This document shows, piece after piece, positions 17,890 to 25,382 of a stretch of DNA of 64,000 nt; position 1 is the first letter of the stretch, and each line of letters starts with the position of its first letter. The stretch lies in the NCBI GenBank assembly GCA_030824575.1, contig JAVBXL010000020.1:1-64000 (forward strand), written 5' to 3'. The position numbers and the translations under genes were made by a program. This DNA comes from a bacterium (GTDB lineage Bacteria; Pseudomonadota; Alphaproteobacteria; Sphingomonadales; Sphingomonadaceae). Below the pieces are notes generated by a model that was not told the origin of the DNA, ran no database searches, and worked only from the letters and a program-made list of their open reading frames with translations.

Positions 17890-17916
17890 AGAGGCTCCGT
17901 AAGCTACAGAGCCTCT
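17890..17916 (-). promoter_or_regulatory. Hairpin covering the ispG ribosome-binding site / fadL terminator
   Basis: AGAGGCTC (minus strand 17916-17909) pairs with GAGCCTCT (17897-17890) around an 11-nt loop. The GGAG that would serve as Shine-Dalgarno for ispG (ATG at 17885) overlaps the 3' arm. The hairpin follows the fadL-type gene stop, so it may act as a weak terminator, a translation gate for ispG, or both; its U-tract (CTCTTTACATG) is poor. Confidence 0.5.
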
Positions 17917-17936
17917 ATAGGGATGTTTGGTGACGG

Positions 17937-19241
17937 TTAGAAGCGCAGCGTCGCGGATGCCGCAACCTGATCCGCATTGCCGCTGGTTTGCGCCAGCGTC
18001 GTCGCTGTGACGGTGGCGGGCGAGGGGAAATAGCTGTCCGGGCGGATGATATTCGCCTTTTCCACGAAGGTATGGGCGTAGCTGAGGTTCAGCGCGAAGG
18101 CGTCCGACATGTTCCAGGTCGCGCCGCCGGTCAGCCAGACGCGGTCGCCATCGGGGACACGGGTGGTCAGGTGCTGCGGATTGGTCGGCGAACGGTCGAA
18201 CATAGTGCCGGCGCGCACGGTGAAGGCCGGGCTGACATCATATTCGCCGCCGACGCTGACCGAATAGCTATCCCGGTAGTCCAGTTCCTTGTTCGTCGTG
18301 CCCGCGGCGGAAGTAACGGCAATTCCCTTGAACTTCGACCAATTATACCATTTGCCGGTAACCATCGCGCGCAGTTGCGGCGTCAGCTTGTGCATCATGG
18401 AGACGGTGACGATATCGGGCAATTCCAGCGGCGCGGTGGCAGCAAATTCGCCATTGCCCGCGGCGACCGGCCCGACCAGGCCCGACACGATCTGCGTGCC
18501 GGCCAGCGTGTGGCTGACGCCGGAGCGATAATGGACGCCCCAATTGGTGTCACCGGTGGTGTAGAACAGGCCCGCATTCCAGCCGATCGACCAGTCGTCG
18601 CCCTTCAGGCTGGCGAAGCCATCCGTCGTGACCAAGGGCGAGAGCTGCGGCACGGCGTTGGTCAACGTCGCCTTCACATATTGCACGTCCACACCGCCGC
18701 CGATCGACAGGCTGTCAGTCAGCTTATAGGCGGCGGACGGCTGGATATTGTAGGTTTTAAGGTCGGTGTAGAGCGAATCGTAGCGACCGAAGAAGCCGTC
18801 ATCATATTCCAGCTTCAGGCCGAAGGGCGCGTTGACGCCCAGGCCGACCCAGAGCCGGTCGCTGACCTGCGCGCTGGCGTAGAAGCTGGGAATCGGAATG
18901 ACGCTTTCGAACGGATTGCCGCCGTCATTGCCGCCGACCGGGACCGACAGGGGCGATCCGGGGATAGTGCGGCGGGTGCCGCGATTGGTCTGGTGCGCCG
19001 ACGCGAACAGCGCGACGCCACCGACCGAGGTCTGGATGCCCGACAACTGCGTCATCGCGGCTGGATTGAAATAGATAGTGGACGGATCATCCCCGGCTGC
19101 CGCGCCGCCGGACAGGGCGCGTCCGGTTTCCTTGGGCGATTGTTCCTGCAGGTAGAAGCCGCCGGCAAAGGCCGGGGTCGCGGACGCCAATATGGCGCCG
19201 GTCAGGAAAAGAGCGGAGAAATGGCGACCGCGAAGCAACAT
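17937..19241 (-). CDS. OmpP1/FadL family outer-membrane transporter
   Basis: Outer-membrane beta-barrel of the FadL family, which takes up long-chain fatty acids and other hydrophobic compounds such as aromatics. After a signal peptide (LFLTGAILASATPAFAGGF) comes the hallmark N-terminus GFYLQEQSPKETGRALSGGAA, with ASTIYFNPAAM-like DDPSTIYFNPAAMTQLSG and LGVNAPFGLKLEY. The C-terminus ends in ATLRF, a terminal Phe as expected for BAM recognition. The track starts at 19262; I prefer the ATG at 19241 (MLLRGRHFSALFL) because AGAGGATC lies 5-12 nt upstream. 434 aa. The putative sRNA copy B lies about 200 bp upstream in the same orientation, and the RBS has 7-nt complementarity to its anti-SD block. 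Confidence 0.92.
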   Translation of the reverse strand: MLLRGRHFSALFLTGAILASATPAFAGGFYLQEQSPKETGRALSGGAAAGDDPSTIYFNPAAMTQLSGIQTSVGGVALFASAHQTNRGTRRTIPGSPLSVPVGGNDGGNPFESVIPIPSFYASAQVSDRLWVGLGVNAPFGLKLEYDDGFFGRYDSLYTDLKTYNIQPSAAYKLTDSLSIGGGVDVQYVKATLTNAVPQLSPLVTTDGFASLKGDDWSIGWNAGLFYTTGDTNWGVHYRSGVSHTLAGTQIVSGLVGPVAAGNGEFAATAPLELPDIVTVSMMHKLTPQLRAMVTGKWYNWSKFKGIAVTSAAGTTNKELDYRDSYSVSVGGEYDVSPAFTVRAGTMFDRSPTNPQHLTTRVPDGDRVWLTGGATWNMSDAFALNLSYAHTFVEKANIIRPDSYFPSPATVTATTLAQTSGNADQVAASATLRF

Positions 19242-19447
19242 GGCAGATCCTCTACTGGACATGATATTGGCCTTGATCGGTGGCGTTCGAACGCCCGACC
19301 GGCTGTTTGGACGCAGCCCGATTATCAGGATTGTGGTTAAATTCCAGTGAGCGGATCGCCCGATTCATCGCATTTCCGCGGCTATGGGCGCATGCGGGAT
19401 GGCAAAACGCTACGGCAACAGGGCAGGACGGGGACCGGATCAAGACG

Positions 19448-19579
19448 AAAAAAAAGCCGCCCCGAAGGACGGCCTTGAAGTTTTAGGAGAGGATGCCTGA
19501 AAGGCGGGTTCCTTTTGCGGTGCAGCGCAGAGTGTCGCAAATGCGAAACATGGAGGGACGATTGCGTTTCCTGCAATCG
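19448..19579 (-). ncRNA. Putative trans-acting sRNA, copy B (anti-Shine-Dalgarno type)
   Basis: Paralogue of the element at 12001-12135. Minus strand: a perfect hairpin CGATTGC-N7-GCAATCG (19579-19559), the block TTCGCATTTGC (19547-19537), 31 nt, the same 27-nt block ending TCCTCTCCTAAAACT, then a terminator GCCGTCC-TTCG-GGGCGGC and eight T's (19455-19448). Linker and terminator sequences differ from copy A while spacing is conserved, which favours a structured RNA over recent duplication of random DNA. It lies alone in a 425-bp gap between the pgm-type gene and the FadL-type gene; the remainder of the gap (19242-19447) holds the fadL promoter region, with no further gene seen. Confidence 0.7.
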
Positions 19580-19666
19580 TTATCTGGAGCTATGCTTTCC
19601 GTAAGGGAAAGTAGCGAGAGAAAACGGATTAACGATACCAAAGTATAAGAGGGATACAGGCGTTTT

Positions 19667-21043
19667 TCAGGCCGACATTGCTCGGCTGACGCCCGAATCG
19701 GCCAGTTGCGCATCCATTTGCGCGATTAGGCGCGCCAGTCCCGCCTCGTCGGCCGATTCGGCACGCGCCACCAAAGCCGCTTCGGTATTGGATGCCCGCA
19801 GCAACCACCAGCCATCAGCAGTACGGACCCGCGCGCCGTCGATGGCGCAAATATCGGTGCCCGCGGCTTGCAGCCGGGCGAGGATATCGGCGATCACCGC
19901 GAACTTCCGCGCTTCGGCCACCGGGAAACGCCATTCGGGGGTGATGCTGCTGGTCGGCATCGCGTCACGCAGCGCGGTCAGGCTTTGTCCCAACGATCCG
20001 ACGGCGCGAATCAGCCGGACGGCGGCGTAAAGACCGTCGTCATAGCCGGGATAATCGTCGGCGAAAAAGAGATGCCCGGTGGTTTCGCCGCCCAGCGGGC
20101 TGCCAATCTGCTTCATTCTGGACTTGATATGGCTGTGGCCAGTCTTCCACATCTCGGGTCGTCCGCCCAGCATCGCAATGCGATCGAAGACGGTCTGGCT
20201 GGCCTTCACATCCGCCACGATCGGCGCGCCGGGCCGCTTTTCAAGCACGACCTGCGCGAAGAGTCCGAGCAGCTGATCGCCCGCGATCGTCCGGCCCAGC
20301 CCGTCGATTACGCCGATCCGGTCGCCGTCGCCATCGAAAGCCACACCGAAATCGAGTTGCTTGGCAAGGACGAGCGCGCGCAGATCGGCCAGATTCCGTT
20401 CCTGGGAAGGATCGGGATGATGGTTGGGAAAATGGCCGTCTATATCGGTGAAGAGCAGATGATGCTCACCGGGGAGCAGTTGCGTCAGGCGCTCCACCAC
20501 AGGTCCAGCGGCACCATTGCCCGCATCCCAGCCGATGCGACAGGCCGGGCCGTCGAACCCCTGCATCAGGCGCGCGACATAGGCGTCCATGATGGCTATC
20601 GTTTCGACCGCGCCTGTGCCCTGCTCCCAGACGCCCGCCGCGGCCATGACGCCCAGGCGCTGGATATCGTCCCCGAAAAAGGGGGCATGACGGTGGACCA
20701 GTTTGAAGCCATTCTGGTCGCCGGGATTGTGGCTGCCGGTTATCTGGATGCCGCCATCCACATCGCCGGTCGCTTCGGCATGATATAGCATCGGCGTCGG
20801 GCCAAGGCCGATGCGCAGCACATCGATCCCGGTGGCGGTCAATCCATCGACCAGCGCGCTTTCCAGCATCGGCGAACTCAGCCGACCGTCATAGCCGACC
20901 GCGATACGTCGGCCCCCGGCGCGGGCGACGATCGTGCCGAAACTGCGCCCCAGCGCCCAGGCGTCAGCCGCGTGTAGCGTATCGCCCACCCTGCCGCGCA
21001 GATCATAGTCGCGCAGCAGTGTGGGATCGAACCGGTGGGTCAA
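19667..21043 (-). CDS. Phosphomannomutase/phosphoglucomutase (AlgC/ManB type)
   Basis: Interconverts hexose 1- and 6-phosphates (mannose and/or glucose), feeding nucleotide-sugar synthesis for LPS and exopolysaccharide. Motifs: VGYDGRLSSPMLESALVDGL, the phosphoserine loop ITGSHNPGDQNGFKL (Ser of TGSHNP), the metal-binding loop AFDGDGDRIGVID, the sugar-binding GEMSGH equivalent GGETTGHLFF, and the C-terminal phosphate-binding RASNTEAALVARAE. 458 aa, typical length for the alpha-D-phosphohexomutase family. The start overlaps the stop of the upstream J-domain gene by 4 bp. Confidence 0.92.
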   Translation of the reverse strand: MTHRFDPTLLRDYDLRGRVGDTLHAADAWALGRSFGTIVARAGGRRIAVGYDGRLSSPMLESALVDGLTATGIDVLRIGLGPTPMLYHAEATGDVDGGIQITGSHNPGDQNGFKLVHRHAPFFGDDIQRLGVMAAAGVWEQGTGAVETIAIMDAYVARLMQGFDGPACRIGWDAGNGAAGPVVERLTQLLPGEHHLLFTDIDGHFPNHHPDPSQERNLADLRALVLAKQLDFGVAFDGDGDRIGVIDGLGRTIAGDQLLGLFAQVVLEKRPGAPIVADVKASQTVFDRIAMLGGRPEMWKTGHSHIKSRMKQIGSPLGGETTGHLFFADDYPGYDDGLYAAVRLIRAVGSLGQSLTALRDAMPTSSITPEWRFPVAEARKFAVIADILARLQAAGTDICAIDGARVRTADGWWLLRASNTEAALVARAESADEAGLARLIAQMDAQLADSGVSRAMSA

Positions 21044-21474
21044 AGCTGCGTCTGGTCGTCGAGCAGCAGGTCGCGCGCGGCGTTGATCTGGGCGGCGAGC
21101 GCCTCCGTCCCGCCCTTGTCGGGATGGACCGAGGCGATCAGGCGACGATGGGCGGCGCGGATGGTGCCGGCGTCGGCATCGGGCGCTACGCCCAGCAGCG
21201 CGCGCGCCTTGGCCACGTCATCGGCAGGCGGCGGCGCAACAGGAGCGGTGGGGCGCTTGCGACCTTTTGCTTTCCTATTGCCCTGTTTGGCGAAGAACAG
21301 CGCCGCGCCGATCAACAGCGGCGCGCCGATCACCGGCTTGCCCTTGGCCGCCAGCACCGCGCCCACCAGCGCCACGCCCAATGCCATGCCATCTTTTGCC
21401 GTCATGCGTTGCAGCTTTCCCGTCCAGATCAGCCAGATCGCAAGCGCTGCGATGAGGAGTGACAGCACGCCCAT
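21040..21474 (-). CDS. J-domain (DnaJ-like) small membrane protein
   Basis: 144 aa. The first ~70 residues contain two hydrophobic stretches (LSLLIAALAIWLIWTG and GVALVGAVLAAKGKPVIGAPLLIGAALFF), so it is probably inner-membrane anchored. The C-terminus is a J-domain with the HPD motif (KARALLGVAPDADAGTIRAAHRRLIASVHPDKGG), which should stimulate a DnaK-type chaperone. The arrangement (N-terminal membrane anchor, C-terminal J-domain) resembles TIM14/DjlC-like proteins of alphaproteobacteria. It lies between mipZ and the phosphohexomutase with overlapping ends on both sides (TGATG and ATGA). Confidence 0.85.
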   Translation of the reverse strand: MGVLSLLIAALAIWLIWTGKLQRMTAKDGMALGVALVGAVLAAKGKPVIGAPLLIGAALFFAKQGNRKAKGRKRPTAPVAPPPADDVAKARALLGVAPDADAGTIRAAHRRLIASVHPDKGGTEALAAQINAARDLLLDDQTQL

Positions 21475-22280
21475 CAGGCCGCGCCGAGCATGTCCATCGA
21501 CGCTACGCCATCGCGCGTCGGCAGGGCCAGGCCCGACACCATCTCCCGCAATTCCTGGCGCGCGGCGATATGGCTTACCCCCAATTCACCCAGATGCCCC
21601 TTGTCGAGCAGGGTGAGGCCGGAGGGGAAGAGTTCGCGGAAGATCACGCGCTCCGACAGGCCGGGTATCACGCGGAAGCCGACCCGGCGGGACAGTTCCA
21701 TCAGCGCGTCGCCGACCCGCTTCTTGTTGCGCGCGTCATGATGCTGGACGCGGTTGCGCAGCACCACCCAATCGATCGCCACGCCATCGACCTTCGCCCG
21801 CGTCTTGCGCGCTTCGAAGATGAGTTCGGAATAGAAGGACAGGCGGCGCACCTTGAAGGTTTCCGGATCGACCTGGCCGATCAGGTCGAAATCGACGAAA
21901 CTGTCGTTCATCGGCGTGACCAGCGTGTTGGCATGGGGCGCCAGATGCCGGGCGAAGACGTCGTCGCGACCGGGCGTATCAACCACCAGGAAATCCTTGT
22001 CCGCGGCCAGGGTCACCACCTGGTCGTCCAGCGCGGCGATGCTGTCGCCGGTGAAGACGGCGAAATCGGGCGTGGGCAATTCGATGCTGCGGCGACGCGC
22101 GGTATCGAGCCGGTTTTCCATATAGCGCGTCACGGTCCGCTGGCGCGGATCGAGGTCGATCATGCCGACGCGATGCCCCAGCGCGCTAAGCGCAATGGCG
22201 GTGTGGACCGCCGTGGTCGACTTGCCGGTGCCGCCCTTTTCATTGGCGAAGACGATGAGATGCGGCTGCGGATTCGCCAT
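21474..22280 (-). CDS. mipZ: Division-plane positioning ATPase MipZ
   Basis: A ParA-type P-loop ATPase (deviant Walker A NEKGGTGKSTTAVHTA near residue 14) with the MipZ features DLDPRQRTVTRYMENR and VDTPGRDD. In Caulobacter MipZ binds ParB at the origin and inhibits FtsZ near the poles, placing the Z-ring at midcell. The 268 aa length and the C-terminal SGLTLLDKGHLGELGVSH segment distinguish it from the true ParA at 49405-50187. It is divergent from panC. It lies only about 3 kb from the predicted origin. Confidence 0.93.
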   Translation of the reverse strand: MANPQPHLIVFANEKGGTGKSTTAVHTAIALSALGHRVGMIDLDPRQRTVTRYMENRLDTARRRSIELPTPDFAVFTGDSIAALDDQVVTLAADKDFLVVDTPGRDDVFARHLAPHANTLVTPMNDSFVDFDLIGQVDPETFKVRRLSFYSELIFEARKTRAKVDGVAIDWVVLRNRVQHHDARNKKRVGDALMELSRRVGFRVIPGLSERVIFRELFPSGLTLLDKGHLGELGVSHIAARQELREMVSGLALPTRDGVASMDMLGAA

Positions 22281-22387
22281 TGGCCCCAGATAACCCCGTT
22301 GATTGTCGCAATGTTTGTTGACGGTCGCGCCGGCACGAGCCTAGCAGGACAGCTATATTCAAAGCCCTTATCGGAGCCGTTCCTTCC

Positions 22388-23233
22388 GTGCAAACGCTGC
22401 GTGACCTGCCCGCCCTTCGTGCCGCCGTCGATGCGCTGAAAAGCGATGGAAAACCGCTGGTATTGGTGCCCACCATGGGCGCGCTGCATGACGGACATAT
22501 GGCGTTGGTGGAAGAAGCGCGGCGGCACGGCCGGCATGTCGTCGTGTCGATCTTCGTCAATCCGCGCCAGTTCGGGCCGAACGAGGATCTGGACGCCTAT
22601 CCCCGGCGCGAGGCGAAGGATGCGCAGATGCTGGCCGCGGCGGGCGTGGACATCCTCTGGATGCCGCCCGTCGACGTCATGTATCCGGCCGGCTATGCCA
22701 CCAATATCGGCGTGTCGGGCGTGAGCGAAGGGCTGGACGGCGCAGCGCGACCGGGCCATTTCGACGGCGTATCGACCGTCGTCGCCAAGCTGTTCAACCA
22801 GGTGCGACCAGACGTCGCGATCTTTGGCGAGAAGGATTATCAGCAGCTGGCGGTGATCCGCCGCATGGTGATCGACCTCAACCAGGGAATCGAGATACTG
22901 GGCATGCCGACCCAGCGGGCCGAGGACGGCCTCGCCCTCTCCTCGCGCAACGCATATCTCAGCGAAGAGGAGCGCAAGGCGGCATTAGCCCTGCCCCGCG
23001 CCTTGGGTGAAGCGAAGCGGCAGATCGAGAAGGGCGAGCCGGTCGAAGGGGCGCTGGCCAAGGCGATTGCGACGCTGGCAGCGCATGGCTTCGACCCGAT
23101 CGATTATGTCACGCTGTGCGACGCAGCGACGCTCGCACCGATGACGGTGCTGGATCGGCCGGCGCGGCTGCTGGGCGCGGCAAAACTGGGCAAGACCCGT
23201 CTGATCGACAATATTTCGGTCGATCCGGCCTGA
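22388..23233 (+). CDS. panC: Pantothenate synthetase
   Basis: Ligates pantoate and beta-alanine with ATP, the last step of pantothenate (and so CoA) synthesis. The family motifs are complete: PTMGALHDGHMALV (HIGH-like nucleotide site), SIFVNPRQFGPNEDLDAYPR, HFDGVSTVVAKLFNQVRPDVAIFGEKDYQQL and LALSSRNAYLS. The start codon is GTG at 22388 (MQTLRDLPALRAAV); no upstream ATG fits. 281 aa. The 107-bp divergent gap to mipZ should hold both promoters. coaE, also in CoA synthesis, lies 5 kb away on the far side of the origin. Confidence 0.96.
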   Translation: MQTLRDLPALRAAVDALKSDGKPLVLVPTMGALHDGHMALVEEARRHGRHVVVSIFVNPRQFGPNEDLDAYPRREAKDAQMLAAAGVDILWMPPVDVMYPAGYATNIGVSGVSEGLDGAARPGHFDGVSTVVAKLFNQVRPDVAIFGEKDYQQLAVIRRMVIDLNQGIEILGMPTQRAEDGLALSSRNAYLSEEERKAALALPRALGEAKRQIEKGEPVEGALAKAIATLAAHGFDPIDYVTLCDAATLAPMTVLDRPARLLGAAKLGKTRLIDNISVDPA

Positions 23234-23236
23234 TCG

Positions 23237-23365
23237 TCAGGCCATTCGCCGCCAAAGGATGCAGGCGGCGATAAACAGGCCGATCACCGCCCAGCCCTCC
23301 CATGTCCGCGGGCCATAGCCCCAGCCGATGCGCTTGGGACCGAACCATATGCGGGGATCGTTCAT
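23237..23365 (-). CDS. Small conserved-looking membrane protein, 42 aa
   Basis: The track ORF (23237-23452) is longer, but the ATG at 23365 opens MNDPRIWFGPKRIGWGYGPRTWEG followed by one hydrophobic helix (WAVIGLFIAACILW) and a basic end (RRMA), a sensible small inner-membrane protein. The clustered W/G/P composition is non-random, and the pattern is one I associate with short sphingomonad proteins annotated only as hypothetical. Convergent with panC, 3 bp apart. No function can be assigned. Confidence 0.6.
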   Translation of the reverse strand: MNDPRIWFGPKRIGWGYGPRTWEGWAVIGLFIAACILWRRMA

Positions 23366-23494
23366 CGGACCTGCTCCATCGCTAAGTCTTAACTTCGCAC
23401 TTTTCCCGCCGATTCTGACATTTCGTTGCGTCGGCGTGATCCTATCGGACATGCACGCCCGAAGAATAGCAAGAGCGTCCGGTGTAGGACAGCC

Positions 23495-23560
23495 TGTTCC
23501 CGCGCAGGCGGGAATCCATTCTTACGGTCAGGACCAGGCTTCGGCCTGCGCAGGAGCCCG
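23495..23560. repeat. Dispersed repeat with CCCGC-(N)-GCGGG palindrome
   Basis: TGTTCCCGCGCAGGCGGGAATCCA followed after a spacer by TCGGCCTGCGCAGGAGC. A related unit (TTCCCGCCTCCGCGGGAAC plus TGCTCCTGCGAAGGCGGGAAC) occurs at 41242-41330. The 'TTCCCGC..GCGGGAA' plus 'TGCG.AGGAGC' combination is a common short dispersed repeat of alphaproteobacterial genomes. Confidence 0.65.
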
Positions 23561-23566
23561 ATGCGC

Positions 23567-24007
23567 CTAGAAAGGCTTCACGATCACGGCGATGACGATG
23601 ACCGCGGCGGCGATGCCGGGGATTTCGTTCATCATGCGCAACTGCTTGTCGCCAAGCGGGCGAAGGCCCCGCGCCAGCTTCTTCGTATAGCCCGCGATCC
23701 AGCCATGATAGCCCGACAGACCGAGCACGAAGAGCAGTTTCAGGTGAAACCAGCCGAAATGCCATGCGCCGATCTCCACCATCAGCATCAGGCCAAATAG
23801 CCAGACAAGGACCAGCGAGGGATTGAGGATGATCTTGAGCAGCCGCCCTTCCCGCTCGATCCATTTCAGATCCTCGGGCGATCCGGGCACGGTTTCCTGA
23901 TGATAGACGAAGAAGCGCGGCATCATGAACAGCCCCGCCATCAGGAAGATGACGAAGATGACATGGGCGGCCTTCACCCAGAGATAGGCGGCACCGAGAT
24001 AGGCCAT
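23567..24007 (-). CDS. hemJ: Protoporphyrinogen IX oxidase HemJ
   Basis: Membrane enzyme oxidising protoporphyrinogen IX to protoporphyrin IX in haem synthesis. 146 aa with four predicted helices: KAAHVIFVIFLMAGLFMMPRFFVYH, IILNPSLVLVWLFGLMLMV, FHLKLLFVLGLSGYHGWI and EIPGIAAAVIVIAVIVKPF. The conserved His in AAHVIF, the RFFVYH segment, WFHLKLLFV and YHG match the HemJ (formerly UPF0093) family. It lies 25 bp downstream of hemE in the same orientation, which supports the assignment. Confidence 0.93.
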   Translation of the reverse strand: MAYLGAAYLWVKAAHVIFVIFLMAGLFMMPRFFVYHQETVPGSPEDLKWIEREGRLLKIILNPSLVLVWLFGLMLMVEIGAWHFGWFHLKLLFVLGLSGYHGWIAGYTKKLARGLRPLGDKQLRMMNEIPGIAAAVIVIAVIVKPF

Positions 24008-24032
24008 CAGACGGAAACTCCCTTAAGCGGAT

Positions 24033-25091
24033 TCATGCTCCTCGCACATAGCTAATGAGCGCTTCGACATGCGCAATGGGGGTATCGGGCAAAATGCCAT
24101 GGCCCAGATTCATGATATGCGGCCGGTCGGCGAAGGCGGCACGGATCCTGTCGACCGCCTCCTCCACCGCGCGGCCGCCCGCGATCAGCGCCAGTGGATC
24201 GAGATTGCCCTGGACCGGCATACCTTGCGGCAACGCCTGGTTCGCCCAGTGCGGATCGATGGTTTCATCGACGCCGACCGCATCGACGCCGGTCTGCGCG
24301 GCATAGTCGGCGAGCTTCGCGCCCGCGCCCTTGGGGAAGCCGATAATGGGAATGGTCGAATGCAGCGCCTTCAAACGCGCGACGATCATCTTGTTGGGTT
24401 CGATCACCCAACGCTGGAACTGCGCTGGCGACAGACTGCCGGCCCAGCTGTCGAACAGTTGGACGGCTTCGACGCCCGCGTCGATCTGGCCACACAGATA
24501 CATGACGGTCGCATCGACGATCGCGTCGATCAACGCGGCGAAGCGATCGGGCTCGTTATAGGCCATGCGGCGGGCAAGGCCATGGTCCTTGCTGCCCTGC
24601 CCCGCCACCATATAGGTCGCAACGGTCCAGGGACTGCCCGCAAAGCCCAGGAAGGTGACCGAAGGGTCCAGCGCCGCCTTCACCTGCCGCACCGTCTCGT
24701 AGACCGCCTCGAAGCGGCTGAAATCGGGTGTCAACGCCGACAGGTCGGTTTCGGCAAGGATCGGGGCGAGGCGCGGGCCTTCGCCGGTCTCGAACCAGAG
24801 ATGCTGGCCCATGGCGTAGGGGACGATCAAAATGTCGGAAAACAGGATCGCGCCGTCGAAGCCGAAGCGGCGGAGCGGCTGGAGCGTCACTTCAGCGGCG
24901 GCTGGGCTGTCATAGACGAGTTCGAGGAACCCGCCCTTGTCCGCCCGCAGCGCGCGATATTCGGGCAGATAGCGGCCCGCCTGGCGCATCAGCCACAGCG
25001 GCGGGACGGCGGGGCGTTCGCCCTTGAGAACGGCCATGAGCGGCTTGAGGAGCGACGGATCGGGACGGTCGCTCGGCGCGTCGGGGCTCAT
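24033..25091 (-). CDS. hemE: Uroporphyrinogen decarboxylase
   Basis: Decarboxylates uroporphyrinogen III to coproporphyrinogen III. Contains the signature PPLWLMRQAGRYLPEYRA near the N-terminus, the substrate-binding Asp in DGAILFSDILIVPYAMG, GFAGSPWTVATYM, and QLFDSWAGSLSP. 352 aa, usual length. hemE-hemJ is an operon read away from the origin. hemE flanking oriC is a known arrangement in Caulobacter and other alphaproteobacteria. Confidence 0.97.
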   Translation of the reverse strand: MSPDAPSDRPDPSLLKPLMAVLKGERPAVPPLWLMRQAGRYLPEYRALRADKGGFLELVYDSPAAAEVTLQPLRRFGFDGAILFSDILIVPYAMGQHLWFETGEGPRLAPILAETDLSALTPDFSRFEAVYETVRQVKAALDPSVTFLGFAGSPWTVATYMVAGQGSKDHGLARRMAYNEPDRFAALIDAIVDATVMYLCGQIDAGVEAVQLFDSWAGSLSPAQFQRWVIEPNKMIVARLKALHSTIPIIGFPKGAGAKLADYAAQTGVDAVGVDETIDPHWANQALPQGMPVQGNLDPLALIAGGRAVEEAVDRIRAAFADRPHIMNLGHGILPDTPIAHVEALISYVRGA

Positions 25092-25382
25092 CTATAGTCT
25101 CTCTTATATTAAGATTCAAAAGGGATGATGGAGATAGTAGGGCGGTTGGCAGCGGGGTTTATGCGTTGCGCCCGGATTTGCCAACAGCTTGACTCCTTTC
25201 CTCCGCGCTTCGCCGTCCGAGTCACCATGTTCATCCACGCTATCCACAGGCTGTGGATGAAATTATGGGTCTGTTGGGGGCCTGTGGATAAGATTCCCGG
25301 CTCCGGGAATGGCGGAAAGGCGGGTTTTTATCCCCTATTTCATCCCTTGCTTTATCCACAGCCTGCCCACAGAGATATGCCC
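25092..25382. other. Predicted chromosomal replication origin (oriC)
   Basis: The gap between the divergent hemE and ppsR genes contains a cluster of DnaA boxes. Two are perfect: TGTGGATAA (25283-25291, minus) and TTATCCACA (25352-25360, plus). Two match 8 of 9: CTATCCACA (25240-25248) and TGTGGATGA (25252-25260). One is weaker: TCATCCACG (25231-25239). An AT-rich stretch (CTTATATTAAGATTC) lies at the hemE side and a second (GGGTTTTTATCCCCTATTTC) between boxes, both candidates for the unwinding element. The hemE / ppsR (RP001-type) setting is the classical alphaproteobacterial origin location, and mipZ and parABS are nearby. Start and end are given as the whole non-coding gap. Confidence 0.88.

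Noticed and set aside
25092-25140. CtrA boxes (TTAA-N7-TTAA) in the origin
   Set aside because: The AT-rich stretch has single TTAA-like halves but no properly spaced pair.
25125-25382. N-terminal extension of ppsR through the origin
   Set aside because: It would translate the DnaA boxes, and the conserved PPDK-regulator opening starts at 25383.
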